Positions 1 to 9,396 of a stretch of 64,000 nt of DNA are shown piece after piece. The position numbers and the translations under genes were made by a program. The stretch is from NCBI GenBank assembly GCA_037576215.1, contig JBANDB010000015.1, forward strand, positions 2,046,001-2,110,000, written 5' to 3'. The notes under the pieces are model-generated. The model was not told where the DNA came from. It made no database searches and worked only from the letters and a program-made list of their open reading frames with translations. The stretch is from Armillaria gallica. Lineage: Eukaryota; Basidiomycota; Agaricomycetes; Agaricales; Physalacriaceae. Numbering within the stretch: the stretch's first letter is position 1; each line of letters begins with the position of its first letter.

Positions 1-1280
1 ATCACCTTGCGGCGCATCTCAGAGAATTGGGATGGCAGCATGTTGGTGATGTCGACGCTGAGGGTTGCATAAGAAAGGGGGTAGCCTTCCGTGCACTTCA
101 AGGTCTGTACAAGATTCATCCAGTTTTGGACGAATGTAGGAATGGCGCTTATTGATATGCAAGGAGTGGTGGAGATGCGACGGTGTTCTAGGATAGCGTA
201 TTGGAGGTTTCCACCCCCATAGCGACGGCAGAGGGAGTGATAAGCTTCTCGTGCTGTACAGCGTACTCCAGTGATGGGATCATTCTGTACAGGGACCATG
301 CCTAGAATTTGCCTTGATAGGCGAGCTGTTATTACTCCATATGCGACTGCATCCCTCTTGTTCCACGTAATCCATTCATTGTATTGTTGTGGCGTCGGAT
401 TCTGTGGTAATGCAGGGGGATATGACGGCGTGTTGAACAGATCTCGTGGGACGTTAGGTGCTGGAGGATCGCAGATATGCGTGTTAAGTAGCCTAGACGT
501 TAGCACATTCATAACACCGAGTTGCCATGGTCCCCAGTCAGCCCTTGTTTTTAGTTCAGGTATATGAGAAGTTTGCGGAAAAGATGTATCTAGAGACGGT
601 TGGTTTGTATGTATATATGGGTAAAACGGTTGTTGATTTTGATTGTAGAATTGATTTGGCATATGCGGTGCGGTCGGCTGTATGTAAACTGGTTGTGGTA
701 GGTACGTGTATGTGGGAGGGGCGGTAGGGATGTTTTGGTGGAAGACAGGTGGTAGAGGTATATTAGGAGGGACAGGTGGGGGTACAGGAGGAATTTGTCG
801 GTTGGGAATGGGAGGGGGAGGAGGACGACGTGGTAAGGGAGGTGGGGGGGGTACAGGAGGCGGAGGTGGAGGAGCGTTTGTAGGTAAAGGAGGGAGGGGA
901 CGGTTGAGGAGATTTGTATCTAAATTGCCTTCCGCGCCGTTCTGCTGAGAATTGATATCAGTAGATTGAAGAGACGGAAAAGGAAGAAAATGTTGTTGAT
1001 TGTTCGGTATGTAATGGGGTGGATGGTATTGCATTTGGAAGTTTGACGGGTCATTGTAAGGGTTCATGTTTGGATCAGAAATTGTAGGGTAAAAAGCATA
1101 CGTAGAAGGAAAATTTGAAGGCCAATGTGTTATGTCTGGGGCAGACCGAGGAAACGTGGCAGACGTCGATGTTACCTGATGTGTATTCGTGCCGTCTTGA
1201 TTCCTGTCATGAGATGAGGATGAACCGAGAATGTTGTTCAGACCCTGGACGAGGTTACAGAAGTTGCCTTGATCTGACAT
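1..1280 (-). CDS. Copia-type retrotransposon Gag polyprotein, N-terminal part (runs off window)
   Basis: Open on the minus strand from an ATG at 1280 to the window edge (426 codons, no stop), so the 3' part lies outside. Residues 1 to about 110 are Asn/Gln/Ser/Pro-rich. Next comes a strongly polyproline segment (runs of PPPPP at 740-900), then a Tyr/Pro/Gln-rich linker. From about codon 235 there is a globular Gag/UBN2-like region with the ADWGPWQ...V start usual for Ty1/copia Gag, and later AREAYHSLCRRYGG and FVQNWMNLVQTL. In such elements Gag packages element RNA in cytoplasmic particles. Zinc knuckle and Pol would lie beyond the window. A domesticated Gag is possible but cannot be judged from this part. 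Confidence 0.75.
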   Translation of the reverse strand, partial: MSDQGNFCNLVQGLNNILGSSSSHDRNQDGTNTHQVTSTSATFPRSAPDITHWPSNFPSTYAFYPTISDPNMNPYNDPSNFQMQYHPPHYIPNNQQHFLPFPSLQSTDINSQQNGAEGNLDTNLLNRPLPPLPTNAPPPPPPVPPPPPLPRRPPPPPIPNRQIPPVPPPVPPNIPLPPVFHQNIPTAPPTYTYLPQPVYIQPTAPHMPNQFYNQNQQPFYPYIHTNQPSLDTSFPQTSHIPELKTRADWGPWQLGVMNVLTSRLLNTHICDPPAPNVPRDLFNTPSYPPALPQNPTPQQYNEWITWNKRDAVAYGVITARLSRQILGMVPVQNDPITGVRCTAREAYHSLCRRYGGGNLQYAILEHRRISTTPCISISAIPTFVQNWMNLVQTLKCTEGYPLSYATLSVDITNMLPSQFSEMRRKV

Positions 1281-1828
1281 AGTTCCGCGGAAGTATTATG
1301 ATATTGATCCGAAATAATTGATCAGTGTCGCGTCTGGGTGCAGAGGGGAAACCAAAACACGCAAGACGGTGGGACGTGTCGGTCAGGATATGGATGTGAG
1401 GAACAGGCTGGACAACCTGTGGACAAGTGGAAAAATGAAGTTGGTGACGTGGCGATTGGACAGTCGCGAGATAGGTGGGTATATGCGTCGAAATTGGACA
1501 ATTTTTGGACAAAAGTGAGTCGTCGATAAGGGTCTTGACGGGTCCGAGTGTGCGTATAGGCCAGGTCAAGAGAAACCCATAACCTGCTGACCAGCAGACC
1601 TAGCGACACAGGACACGAATCAGACTACGAAGTAGTATTAGTGAGTGTACGTAGGTAGGAAAAATGAACAGGGCATACCTCCTCAGAACGTCAAGGATGT
1701 GAAAGACGACTGAGGAGCAAGAAGGGCAAAGTCCGAGCTATGGGTACGTAGAGAGGCCGTAGCCAAACATCGAGCTGACAAACAATGCAAAGGACCAGTA
1801 CCGGTCAACAAAGGATTGCAAGAGCGGT
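1281..1828. other. Intergenic / putative 5' leader of the gag element
   Basis: No supported gene. The stretch next to the gag ATG probably holds the element's leader and possibly its LTR, but the second LTR is outside the window so no repeat pair can be shown. Short overlapping ORFs at 1255-1609 have no recognisable content. Confidence 0.4.
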
Positions 1829-2130
1829 TAGGGTATTATACCAATGACAACGAGTCTCTACCACAGTATGATAAATGGGCGTACATGGAAGTAAACCGGC
1901 TGCCGTGGTTGCTTGATATATATTCTCCCGGTTCGTCTAGGTGAGCCGGTTTCCTTTTGATACTTTAGATTCCCGCTCTAACAATGCCATAGTGATGGAG
2001 TATCCAACCCAATGGAATATTCATGGGTACGTTGAAGTTTGTCACTATGGTTGACCTTCCAGGCTCATTGGGGATAGATTGAGGCACATCCAAAATTTCA
2101 GGAGTTCTTGAATTTTGGTAAGAAGATGTA
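1829..2130 (+). pseudogene. Relic of the 3' end of a DUF6535 gene
   Basis: Nucleotide similarity to the end of the DUF6535 gene at 18264-18584. It keeps the shared PQYD motif, the LPWL motif, an exon end TCTAG followed by a gtgagc donor, a catag acceptor, a short exon with MEYS, a second intron, and the last exon start EAHPKFQEFLN. Everything 5' of this is missing, and a TAG soon follows. It is useful because it shows the ancestral splice sites of the intact paralogue. Confidence 0.75.
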
Positions 2131-2352
2131 GCAAACGATACACGTTGAGAATCGACTCGGCAGTAAGAGCAGTAGAAGGCAAGTGAGTCTGTCGGACCAT
2201 CAAAAAATGTACTATTAATCAGTAACGATGTTATGTATTATGGAATCCCATTGTTAATCCCTATCATATTTATAAGAGAGCGTAAGAACCATATGCGCTC
2301 GAAGTTGAAGACAGCAAAGACGATCATGGTAAAAACACGGATGTATACTCAT

Positions 2353-2915
2353 TCAATGGAGAAGAAACAGCTGGTTTACATGATCACACAGTATCGAGTC
2401 AAGTCTCGCAGATTCTAGTACCATTAGCCACGTCATCTCAGTACAAGTACACCGACATCTGCTCTCGCAGGCTTTAAATTCTGTCCACCTCTCACGCCAC
2501 CACGTTTTTGTGTCCCAATCGTCCTTCTTACCTCCTTGTGTTATGCATGTGTATTCTAGCGGTCGCGTGGTGTTCCCATACTCTGCAGTACTTTCGAGGA
2601 GGATCACCTCCGCATACATGCCGCAATACACCAGTGCTTGCATACACTCCTTCGCAGATAAACGCGAGTATGCATTGAAATAGAGTGCGCAAATCCCTCT
2701 TCTACAGTCATCACCCAATAACCAAGGAGATACAACTTGTAATCCAACTGCCCAGAATGTGCCACCATGGACTGAGCTCCTCGTGGCTCTCGACATTGAC
2801 TTCCAGCTTTGATTCAGATGTCCTCTTCAAGTAGTCTTCCTCCTTAGTGTTTGGCGGCGGCCGGATATGCACGATGCTGAACCCTGCTTCCGAGTCAACG
2901 ATGGCGTCCGTTATG
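2353..2915 (-). pseudogene. Unidentified coding-like fragment
   Basis: Two overlapping minus-strand open stretches look coding. One (about 2915-2730) reads from DAIVDSEAGFSIVHIRPPP to SPWWHILGSW before stopping. The other (2796-2353, 147 codons) carries AKECMQALVYCGMYAEV. They lie in different frames, with no intron of normal length to join them. No family recognised. A decayed single-copy gene or a chance ORF are both possible. Confidence 0.3.
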
Positions 2916-3162
2916 AGGTCTCAAGGATGGGACATCCTCACTCGTCGATAAACACGAAAGCAGAGTTGGCCCCTTCGATGGTGAGCTTGCGCACAACGAG
3001 TAACATGAAATTAATCAAAACATCACCTTCGTAGGACCCTTCGTTGAAAGACAAGGATGATCTCCGTCTCGCCGACGCTAGGTGGCAGCCTACTCCGGAG
3101 CTGGATTATTCTTGGTTACACCGGTAGGCCTTCGAAGATGAACGACACCCTACGGAAACACG

Positions 3163-3436
3163 GGGCGCTAGTAGGACCATACTTGATGACGGTTTCCCCT
3201 ACGGCAACCAATGTAGTGACGATCCTCTCAGCCAATTCTTGTAGATCTTTTTCATTCGTTCCGGCGCTCTGCAGCTCTCGTTAGTGTGGAGAACAGGGAA
3301 AAAACGACATACCTCAATGGCCTCGAGAACGAGGACTGCACATTAGGCGGCACCTTTATTTAATAAATGGAAACGGAGCCATCTTGCCCGCCGCAGCAGT
3401 CAACTTCGCAATTTTCAGATACGAATCGATACCCAT
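3163..3436 (-). pseudogene. M1: truncated MLKL-like N-terminal fragment
   Basis: Matches exons 1 and 2 of M2 (23949-23679), including the LKIAKLTAAAG motif, intron 1 and the AERIV motif of exon 2. The duplication edge cuts it inside exon 2, so about 90% of the gene is absent. In exon 1 the FPFIRGAA motif is broken: the sequence reads FPFIK and then TAA after a small indel. No function is expected. Confidence 0.8.
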
Positions 3437-4427
3437 GGCGGTAGAACGGGAGAACATACAGACAAGTGCTGCGCTACGTATGCACAAATTTATATACCGT
3501 CACGGCACCAATATACGATGCATGATTGAAGCTGTTGTAAGAAGTTGTGAGAATGGTACGAGTCTCATCGTTGCACGGGAACAAGGCGGAGATGATATAT
3601 ACCATCATCCGAATGCCGTTCAACGCTGTAAGTAAGGCAACGTCGTCTACCAGCTTTTCATGGTGAACATGTGCTAGAAGAATGAGCACTTGGCATCGCG
3701 TGACTCGACTCTGCCTACAAGAATCGTTTGTCTTCCACATCGTCTGTGCAAATCCTTGACGCCGCCATATTATCCTCGGACCTGATCTATTTGAGTCGCG
3801 TAAATAGGCAATCTCCTTTGGTCGTCCTGTGTAGTCCTGCTATATCCCTCGGTTCTGCTATCAATTAGCTATGCTTCGAAGTTCGATGCCGTGACGTTTG
3901 AATATAGTTCAGTCTCATATGTTCATTGTTTGCTTTGGCTTTGGGACGGCAATCGAAAGATGTGCAGCCTGTATATTGAATATAAAACAAATAAGATCAG
4001 CCCGCGTTTACATATGTCTAGACGCGTTTGGCATCAGCGAAGGATACAGCTCGAGCGCCGTTTACTCACATGTGATGCTTCTCAGATACTTGGCTTGGAA
4101 GTAACATGGCAGGTATCACCTCGGTCGACACGTACGATATTATGAGCTAGCCCCTGTTGATCTGTAGTTTTAAGAGCTATACAAAAACACTGTAAGACCT
4201 CGTTCCAAAGTATACCGCCCAAGAGCAGATCAGAATATCGAAGGCTCTAATTATCGAGATACGCGACCCCCTCCGGCCGGATCCTTGCGCCTTGCCAGAG
4301 CTAAGAAAACTTTATCAAAAGAAGATTTGGAGCACGAACCTTGACAGAAATCTGCTGTAGAAAACAGCTGGAAGATAACAACATCGATCTTCCATCAATG
4401 TCATATACTCAGGTCCGAATACCGTCA
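3437..4427. other. Upstream region of M1 with conserved divergent segment
   Basis: No firm gene. It contains the 3898-4145 copy of a plus-strand segment found upstream of all three MLKL-like copies (also 24411-24680 and about 63556-63860), described separately. The remainder is alignable to A2 and otherwise featureless. Confidence 0.5.
3898..4145 (+). other. Conserved divergent segment upstream of M1 (possible small ORF)
   Basis: A plus-strand open stretch reading MFIVCFGFGTAIER...SARVYICLDAFGISEGYSS. The copies at 24411 and 63650 align without indels over about 170 bp, and the third is clearly diverged (MFILSFGFKMAIKRY...SARVYICLDAVGISERY). It may be a small ORF or a constrained upstream regulatory segment. 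Product unknown. Confidence 0.35.
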
Positions 4428-4880
4428 TTAAGACAAGAGAAACATTCTACGCTTCTCCGGGAACGCTATTTGTGGAGGTGAGAACTTGAATGCGGCAGTG
4501 TAGTGACGCATCTGGGTACCGTCCGAAGATTTAAGTCCTCCGAGGTCCTGGAAGTGGCAGTATGAAGGGAAAGAGATAACAAATACCGGAAGTGCTGAGG
4601 GTCGTCGGAACGTAAATAGGAAGGAGTAGATGGCTGGAGTCGATGGCGCAAATGGCGGTCGCTGAAACAGAACCGGCATACGGACCGGCTGCCAAAGTCG
4701 GGCCTCTTGAGTTCAATTTTCCTTTCCACCATGGTAGCACGTCGTAGATGTTCTTCGATGGAAGGTGTCCGTGGCAGTGTACACGTCATCATCGTCGTCG
4801 CTGCTGTGATACCCCAGTTTGCGATGAGTCGGCTAGCTTTAAAACGAAAGGCTGGCTGCACGATGGCCGTCGACAGTTGC
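4428..4880 (-). pseudogene. Kinase-like gene relic (N-lobe region), copy in A1
   Basis: Minus-strand reading gives PRTPSIEEHLRRAT, matching the ADRRLG...TSTVEGHFRRAVRD segment of K1. The duplicate at 25000-25455 keeps more (SFILKLADRRLGY). The conserved Lys region and the following helix are recognisable but the frame is broken and no catalytic loop follows. Decayed member of the K family. Confidence 0.6.
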
Positions 4881-5166
4881 AGAGCGAAGGTCCTGATATG
4901 CGAAGCCGATAGAAGAGCAATGTTGATTCGACCATTAGCCGCATCCGGCCTTCATTATTTGCAGGCTGAGATATCTAGACTGTCAGAGTCTACTTCAGGA
5001 GGAGGTCACTCAGATTTTTCGACGCGTTCGATCACGTGTGACTGAGGGCCGGTGGATATCGCAACGAGTCTCGCCATTGAAATATCAGGTTTACGACCAC
5101 TCAGCTCTCACTATTACCACTATCATCCGAGATCCCTTCTTGGCGGTCCTCAAGATCAAGTTTAAA

Positions 5167-6313
5167 ATGTCCATTCCTTTCGTCAAAACCGTATGTCGGG
5201 CCATGGAGAACATTGCTCCCCTTCGGCTAGCTGAAAAATGGGACAATGTAAGCGCGTTTTTCCAAACTTTTGATTTTCAGCCTTATCTTCGCATCATTAA
5301 AGGTTGGACTATTACTCGGTGAATTCTTTCACTGAATCCAAAATAATTGGATAGAGTCTCACCGACATCACCAGAGTCCCCTTCTCAGAAGCTAAATGGC
5401 AACAATCGTGTTCTCTTGACCAATGAGTACGTTCTCCCATTATTGCCTTCTACAAGCCTAATTCTCAACCTTCTCCAGCCTTACTTCGTCAGTCGTCGAA
5501 GAATCCATCGCCCTCAATGCACCAGTCATCGTCTCGTACCATCCACCCATCTTCAAGCCTCTCCAATCATTAACGCTCACGAACCCTTTGCAAGCGTCGC
5601 TTCTCCGCTGTGTGGCAGAAGGCATCTCCGTGTTCTCGCCACACACATCATTAGACTCGGCCTGGGGAGGCGTGAACGACTGGCTTGCCAAAGGGCTCGG
5701 TACTGGTGAAATCAGTGCCTTGGTGGGCGAGAAACTCGACGCGAGCGGGACGAGCGAGGGTGCAGAAGGGCGGCTGATGATTCTGGATGAGCCGGTGTCT
5801 GTGAAAGAGCTTGTGAGCAGGGTGAAGCGGCATCTTGGTCTATCTCAAGGCAAGAAATCTTGTGTTACTGGCGGTCGTTTTCATTGGCTGATGTATGCGC
5901 TCAGTTCAAGTAGCATATCCTTCCGCCGTACTAAGCGACATTCGGACAGTGGCGATATGTGCAGGGTCAGGAGGATCTATGCTCGTTGGACGCGAAGCTG
6001 ACGTTTACTTTACTGGGGAGATGTCTCACGTTCGTCTTTTTTTCGTATTCTGGTTACTATCAGCGTGTTGATACCTTGACGACAGCATGAAGTATTAGCA
6101 TCGGTCGCTGCCGGGAAGCACATCATCTTGTGTAAGTGTTCACAATACAAGCGATAAAGAAGCCCTCTAACCTTTCTATTCACAGGTGGTCACACGAATA
6201 CGGAACGCGGTTACCTTTCTGTACTGGCGGAGCGGCTTCGGAAGGAGATTCAAATGGAGGACCTTGAAGTCTATGTCAGCAAACAGGATGCGCATCCGTT
6301 GACATTCGTGTGA
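5167..6313 (+). CDS. NIF3-like dinuclear metal-binding protein, copy 1
   Basis: Seven exons: 5167-5247, 5303-5318 (16 nt), 5375-5426, 5479-5849, 5905-6029, 6086-6131 and 6186-6313. They give 272 aa, the normal length for eukaryotic NIF3/YbgI-type proteins. Metal-ligand motifs are all present: SYHPPIF (His71), PHTSLD (His105, Asp109) and GHTNTERG (His233, Glu237); TGEMSHHE is also typical. Intron 4 is a GC-AG intron (CAAG/gcaaga). These proteins bind two metals and are annotated as Nif3/GTP cyclohydrolase I type 2-like, but the cellular reaction is unsettled. A CACGTG and an ACGCGT lie about 130 bp upstream in both copies. It is intact despite lying in a block full of pseudogenes. Near-identical to 25685-26837. 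Confidence 0.93.
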
Positions 6314-7157
6314 TATTCATACTCGGGGTGCAACAAGTGGAGGGGTTGCGGTTATGGTAAAAAAGGAGACAGAAGATGTCCTTGTGTCAGTCTCACTACT
6401 GCAATGAGATTCAAAGTGTACCACCTGGAAGGAGCTTTCAGCCAAGATCTGGCGATGCCCTAATTGAATCTGCCAGCTTTATTGCCCAAGTGTCGATATG
6501 GAGGTGCGTCGTATGATATATTTGTCGAACGATGCAAACTTATTTCCCGTACTCCAGCAGCAATGATCTACCTGGCGCAAAGCCTCTCCTCAAATTCCAG
6601 CCTTTCAAATCTCTTACGCCGAGAATATCGAGTCTTCTACAACGACAGCCTATCAACCATTACTACCAAATTGCTCAATCGCACCGCCATGACTCGGGTG
6701 TGGACGTACCTCGTACATGAAAATCCTGAAGGATGATTCGTCTCCGCATTCAATCAGAAAGTGACAGACGACGGCACAGGGTCCTTAGCGTCGACTTTCT
6801 GTCTTCCTGTGTGCACACCTCCGTCTGGCCTGTCGTGCCCTCGCTATTGGAAGTTAGCCGGTGCCACGTCTCCGCCTCAGACCATCCCAGAAACGGAGAA
6901 ATGTTGTTCGCCACTTTGCGCGGTCAATGTTCTAAACGGGAGAAGAATTCATCGGAGGGGTAACTTTGAGAGGACTTTTTCTTGTAAAATGGTCGTTGTC
7001 CGTCAAGCTGAGCTCCGGTCCTGGGTAATTTATCTCGCCCGGGATAGTCGATTCTTCGGTTCCCTCCTCATCCCATATAGCCAGCGGATTCTCGGTCGCC
7101 CTCTAGTTCACAGCGGTCATCGGGTGTGCAAGTGTCCACGGAGGAACGGGCCAACGG
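6314..7157. other. Intergenic, block A
   Basis: Between convergent NIF3 and K1. Alignable with 26838-27735 but with many indels and no shared open frame, so the short ORFs here (for example 6464-6736) are not supported as genes. Confidence 0.5.
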
Positions 7158-8395
7158 CTAGTCATACCAAGGTCTACATCGAACACCTGATTTTATCCTC
7201 CACCAATGCACCATCTCCTTCGCCCCTTCCCAATCTGTATCCAAAACTCTCTCAAACATCTTCATTCGATAATCTTCTGGCAAATTCTCCACATATTTAT
7301 TGAACACCGCTGGATTATCATATCGAGAGTCCGACATCTCAAACGGTGTAACATTCTTCTTCCATCCCCCATCCACGAGAGCTCTCCGCATATTTCGCGT
7401 ATCGGGGCCCCCTTCGACAACGGCCCTCCACTCCTCGTCGCTCCATCCAGGTCTTCTGATGATGGCGAATCCAAAGTCGATGATAACCGGAGAGTCTCGC
7501 AAAATGACGTTCCCGATATGGAGGTCGTTATGAATGACACAGTTCTCCGCCTCGATGGTACGGAACACGTCCATCACTCTGCTAGAGGTTGCCTCAGCTT
7601 CCTGCTGAGAGATGTCGACACCGGGCTTGAGATCCTCCATGTTCACGCCATGAACGTACTCGAAGGCCAGTCCTTGGACAACATCTGTTATGGGGTGGAG
7701 AGGTTCAGGGTCGGAGGTTATGGATAGACGGACGACACCATGTAGACGAGGGATACAGTTTCCTTGCAAGCGGTGTAAAAGCCGATACGCAGAGTGTTCC
7801 CTATTGTGGTCGTTCATCTTGCAAGTCCAGGTGGAGACCTCCCACATCCAATCTTCCCATTCGTCCTTGGGCGGTCGCTGCGGATGCCTAGTGTCATGAA
7901 CGATCTCAAACCAGTTACGCTTGTTGCCGAGCTGGACGTCGCGTACAGCGCGCCGGAAGTGACCTTCGACAGTAGAGGTCCAGGGTATGTCAACGTCCCA
8001 GCAATGGCGATACCCCAGTCTGCGATCAGCCAGTTTGAGGATGAATGGTTGGGTGTCGGAGGGTCGCTGGACGAGGAGAACCACAGCAGATGAAAAAGGT
8101 TCAAAGCGTTTGACGATGGTCGCAGAGAGCGGTTCGAATGCGCCAGAGTTGTTTGCTTGGAATTGCATGTGAAGCTTTGTCCCAGGTATATACAAGTCGT
8201 CGCTGCTGGAGGAATAGTTACGACTATGTCCTCAGATTGGTTGAATTGGGCAATGCACCTCTTTGTTGGCGCTGTTACATTCCAACGTCGGAAACAATTG
8301 GATGAGGGATGCCTCAGTGGATGCTTGAACAGCCTAGCGGAGGAGCATAGATAGGGAGACATCGTGGTTGTGGCTGAGGAGCGCCACGTGGCCAT
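7158..8395 (-). CDS. K1: kinase-like protein, the only intact member of the local K family
   Basis: Two exons, 8395-8259 and 8205-7158, with a 53 nt intron; 394 aa. Exon 1 encodes an Arg/Ser-rich, presequence-like N-terminus that might be a mitochondrial signal. Kinase-fold landmarks: PFILKLADRR with the presumptive nucleotide-binding Lys103, the repeated WEDWMWEVSTW motif, HNDLHIGN catalytic loop (His271, Asp273, Asn278), and IIDFG metal-binding Asp289. It ends DTDWEGAKEMVHWWRIKSG, shared by all paralogues. It is short and lacks a clear glycine loop, as in APH/Kdo/FunK-type kinase-like proteins. Phosphotransfer activity is plausible; substrate unknown. Convergent with NIF3. Confidence 0.8.
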
Positions 8396-8449
8396 GATTC
8401 AAGTTGCAGCAACTTTGAAACTCTACTTACCAAGCATTGACAACAAGCA

Positions 8450-8700
8450 ATCCTGAGGATGGGTGTTGGAAGAGGACTGTGACGCCGTTTGATATGTCGG
8501 ACTGGCACTACGACAAGCCTCTAACATTTAACAAATATGTGGAAAGCATGCTCGATAACTTTCGTAGGGCGACATTTGTCTGAGTCTTGGATACGGATTG
8601 GGAAGGGGCGAGAGAGAAGGTGTACCAGTGGCGTATCAGGTTCGGTGTAGGTCTTCGTATGATTGCGATTAAACGACATCAGCTAATTCGCCTATCTCGC
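8450..8700 (+). pseudogene. Kinase-like C-terminal relic at the left edge of block B1
   Basis: Equivalent to 29144-29380. Contains WKRTVTPFDMSDWHYDKPLTFNKYVES, then a TGA replacing the conserved Glu-Arg of TFERVLD, then DTDWEGAREKVYQW. It lacks any N-terminal part because the block starts here. The same TGA is in the block B2 copy. Confidence 0.75.
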
Positions 8701-9360
8701 ATTTCCAGAACCTTTGCTGGACAATGAAGGATGCCTTTTTGTTGCTTTGTGTGCAGCCTCGAAGATCAAAGCCTTGCCAAAGGAGTAGAAGTGAAGGAGA
8801 TTGTTCATCTTCGAATGTCCCAAATACCAGAGTCTACGGGCAGGTATGAACGAGATGGGAAGAGGAGCGGCGTCAATGCGAAGCATGATGGAATACGCAG
8901 CAACCATCAACGCCTTACTGAAATATATAGGGAAAACACGGCGCTTCCAAGCCACCATGGGTAACGTCTATCCGGAAAGTCAGACTAACACTTATCGGAG
9001 ATGAAACCCGCCCCCGTCGATGCAAGGCTTTAGCAGTAAAGGCTTTATATGCTGTACCGTGCATACTGCTAAAGCCTATTTACCAGACTAATAGAACCTA
9101 TTTGTTCATCTGACACTCCACCAGTGCCGCTTGCACCAACGCCTCTTCTTCAATTTCTCAAACACTGGGCGCCGCGACTCGCTAAGTCGTTAATTGTTTA
9201 CCAAACTTGAGCTGCGGATCGAACTCGTGGAACATTGCACATGTATTGAAGGGAAAAAATTGCCAACTTCGGTGTAACTATAACAGCTCGAGCGCCTTCA
9301 AGGCAGTGCCCTATATATTCGTCAGGCTGTTAAACAGATTTACTATCACCCCCAGTCTGG
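8701..9360. other. Intergenic between kinase relic and F1
   Basis: Duplicated in B2. Short ORFs on both strands (8692-8958 minus, 8731-9004 plus) are shadows of each other. No family recognised. The part after about 9030 is the promoter-side sequence shared by all three oxidase copies. Confidence 0.4.
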
Positions 9361-9361
9361 G

Positions 9362-9368
9362 AATAAAA
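9362..9368 (+). promoter_or_regulatory. Altered TATA region of F1
   Basis: F2 and F3 have TATAAAAAGG about 30-36 bp before the ATG. The aligned F1 sequence reads GGAATAAAAGG, with T to A and one A missing, so the box is weakened. Confidence 0.5.
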
Positions 9369-9396
9369 GGAATACCAATCTTCGGGGTTCCTCATT

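Larger units (their letters stand above)
3163..7473. repeat. Segmental duplication block A, copy 1 (A1)
   Basis: Near-identical in order and content to 23679-28051: MLKL-like 5' end on minus, divergent conserved segment, kinase relic on minus, NIF3 on plus, kinase 3' part on minus. Homology starts abruptly at 3163, inside exon 2 of the MLKL-like gene, and stops at 7473, inside K1, where copy 2 ends. Spacing between copies is about 20.5 kb. Confidence 0.85.

Noticed and set aside
706..948. Glycine-rich plus-strand ORF
   Set aside because: Complement of the polyproline tract of the gag gene on the minus strand.
1281..1620. LTR of the gag element at 1
   Set aside because: Only one side is in the window and no second copy or TG...CA pair can be shown.
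4466..4861. 131-codon minus ORF as a gene
   Set aside because: It is the frame-broken kinase relic; only part of the frame matches the family and the A2 copy is broken differently.
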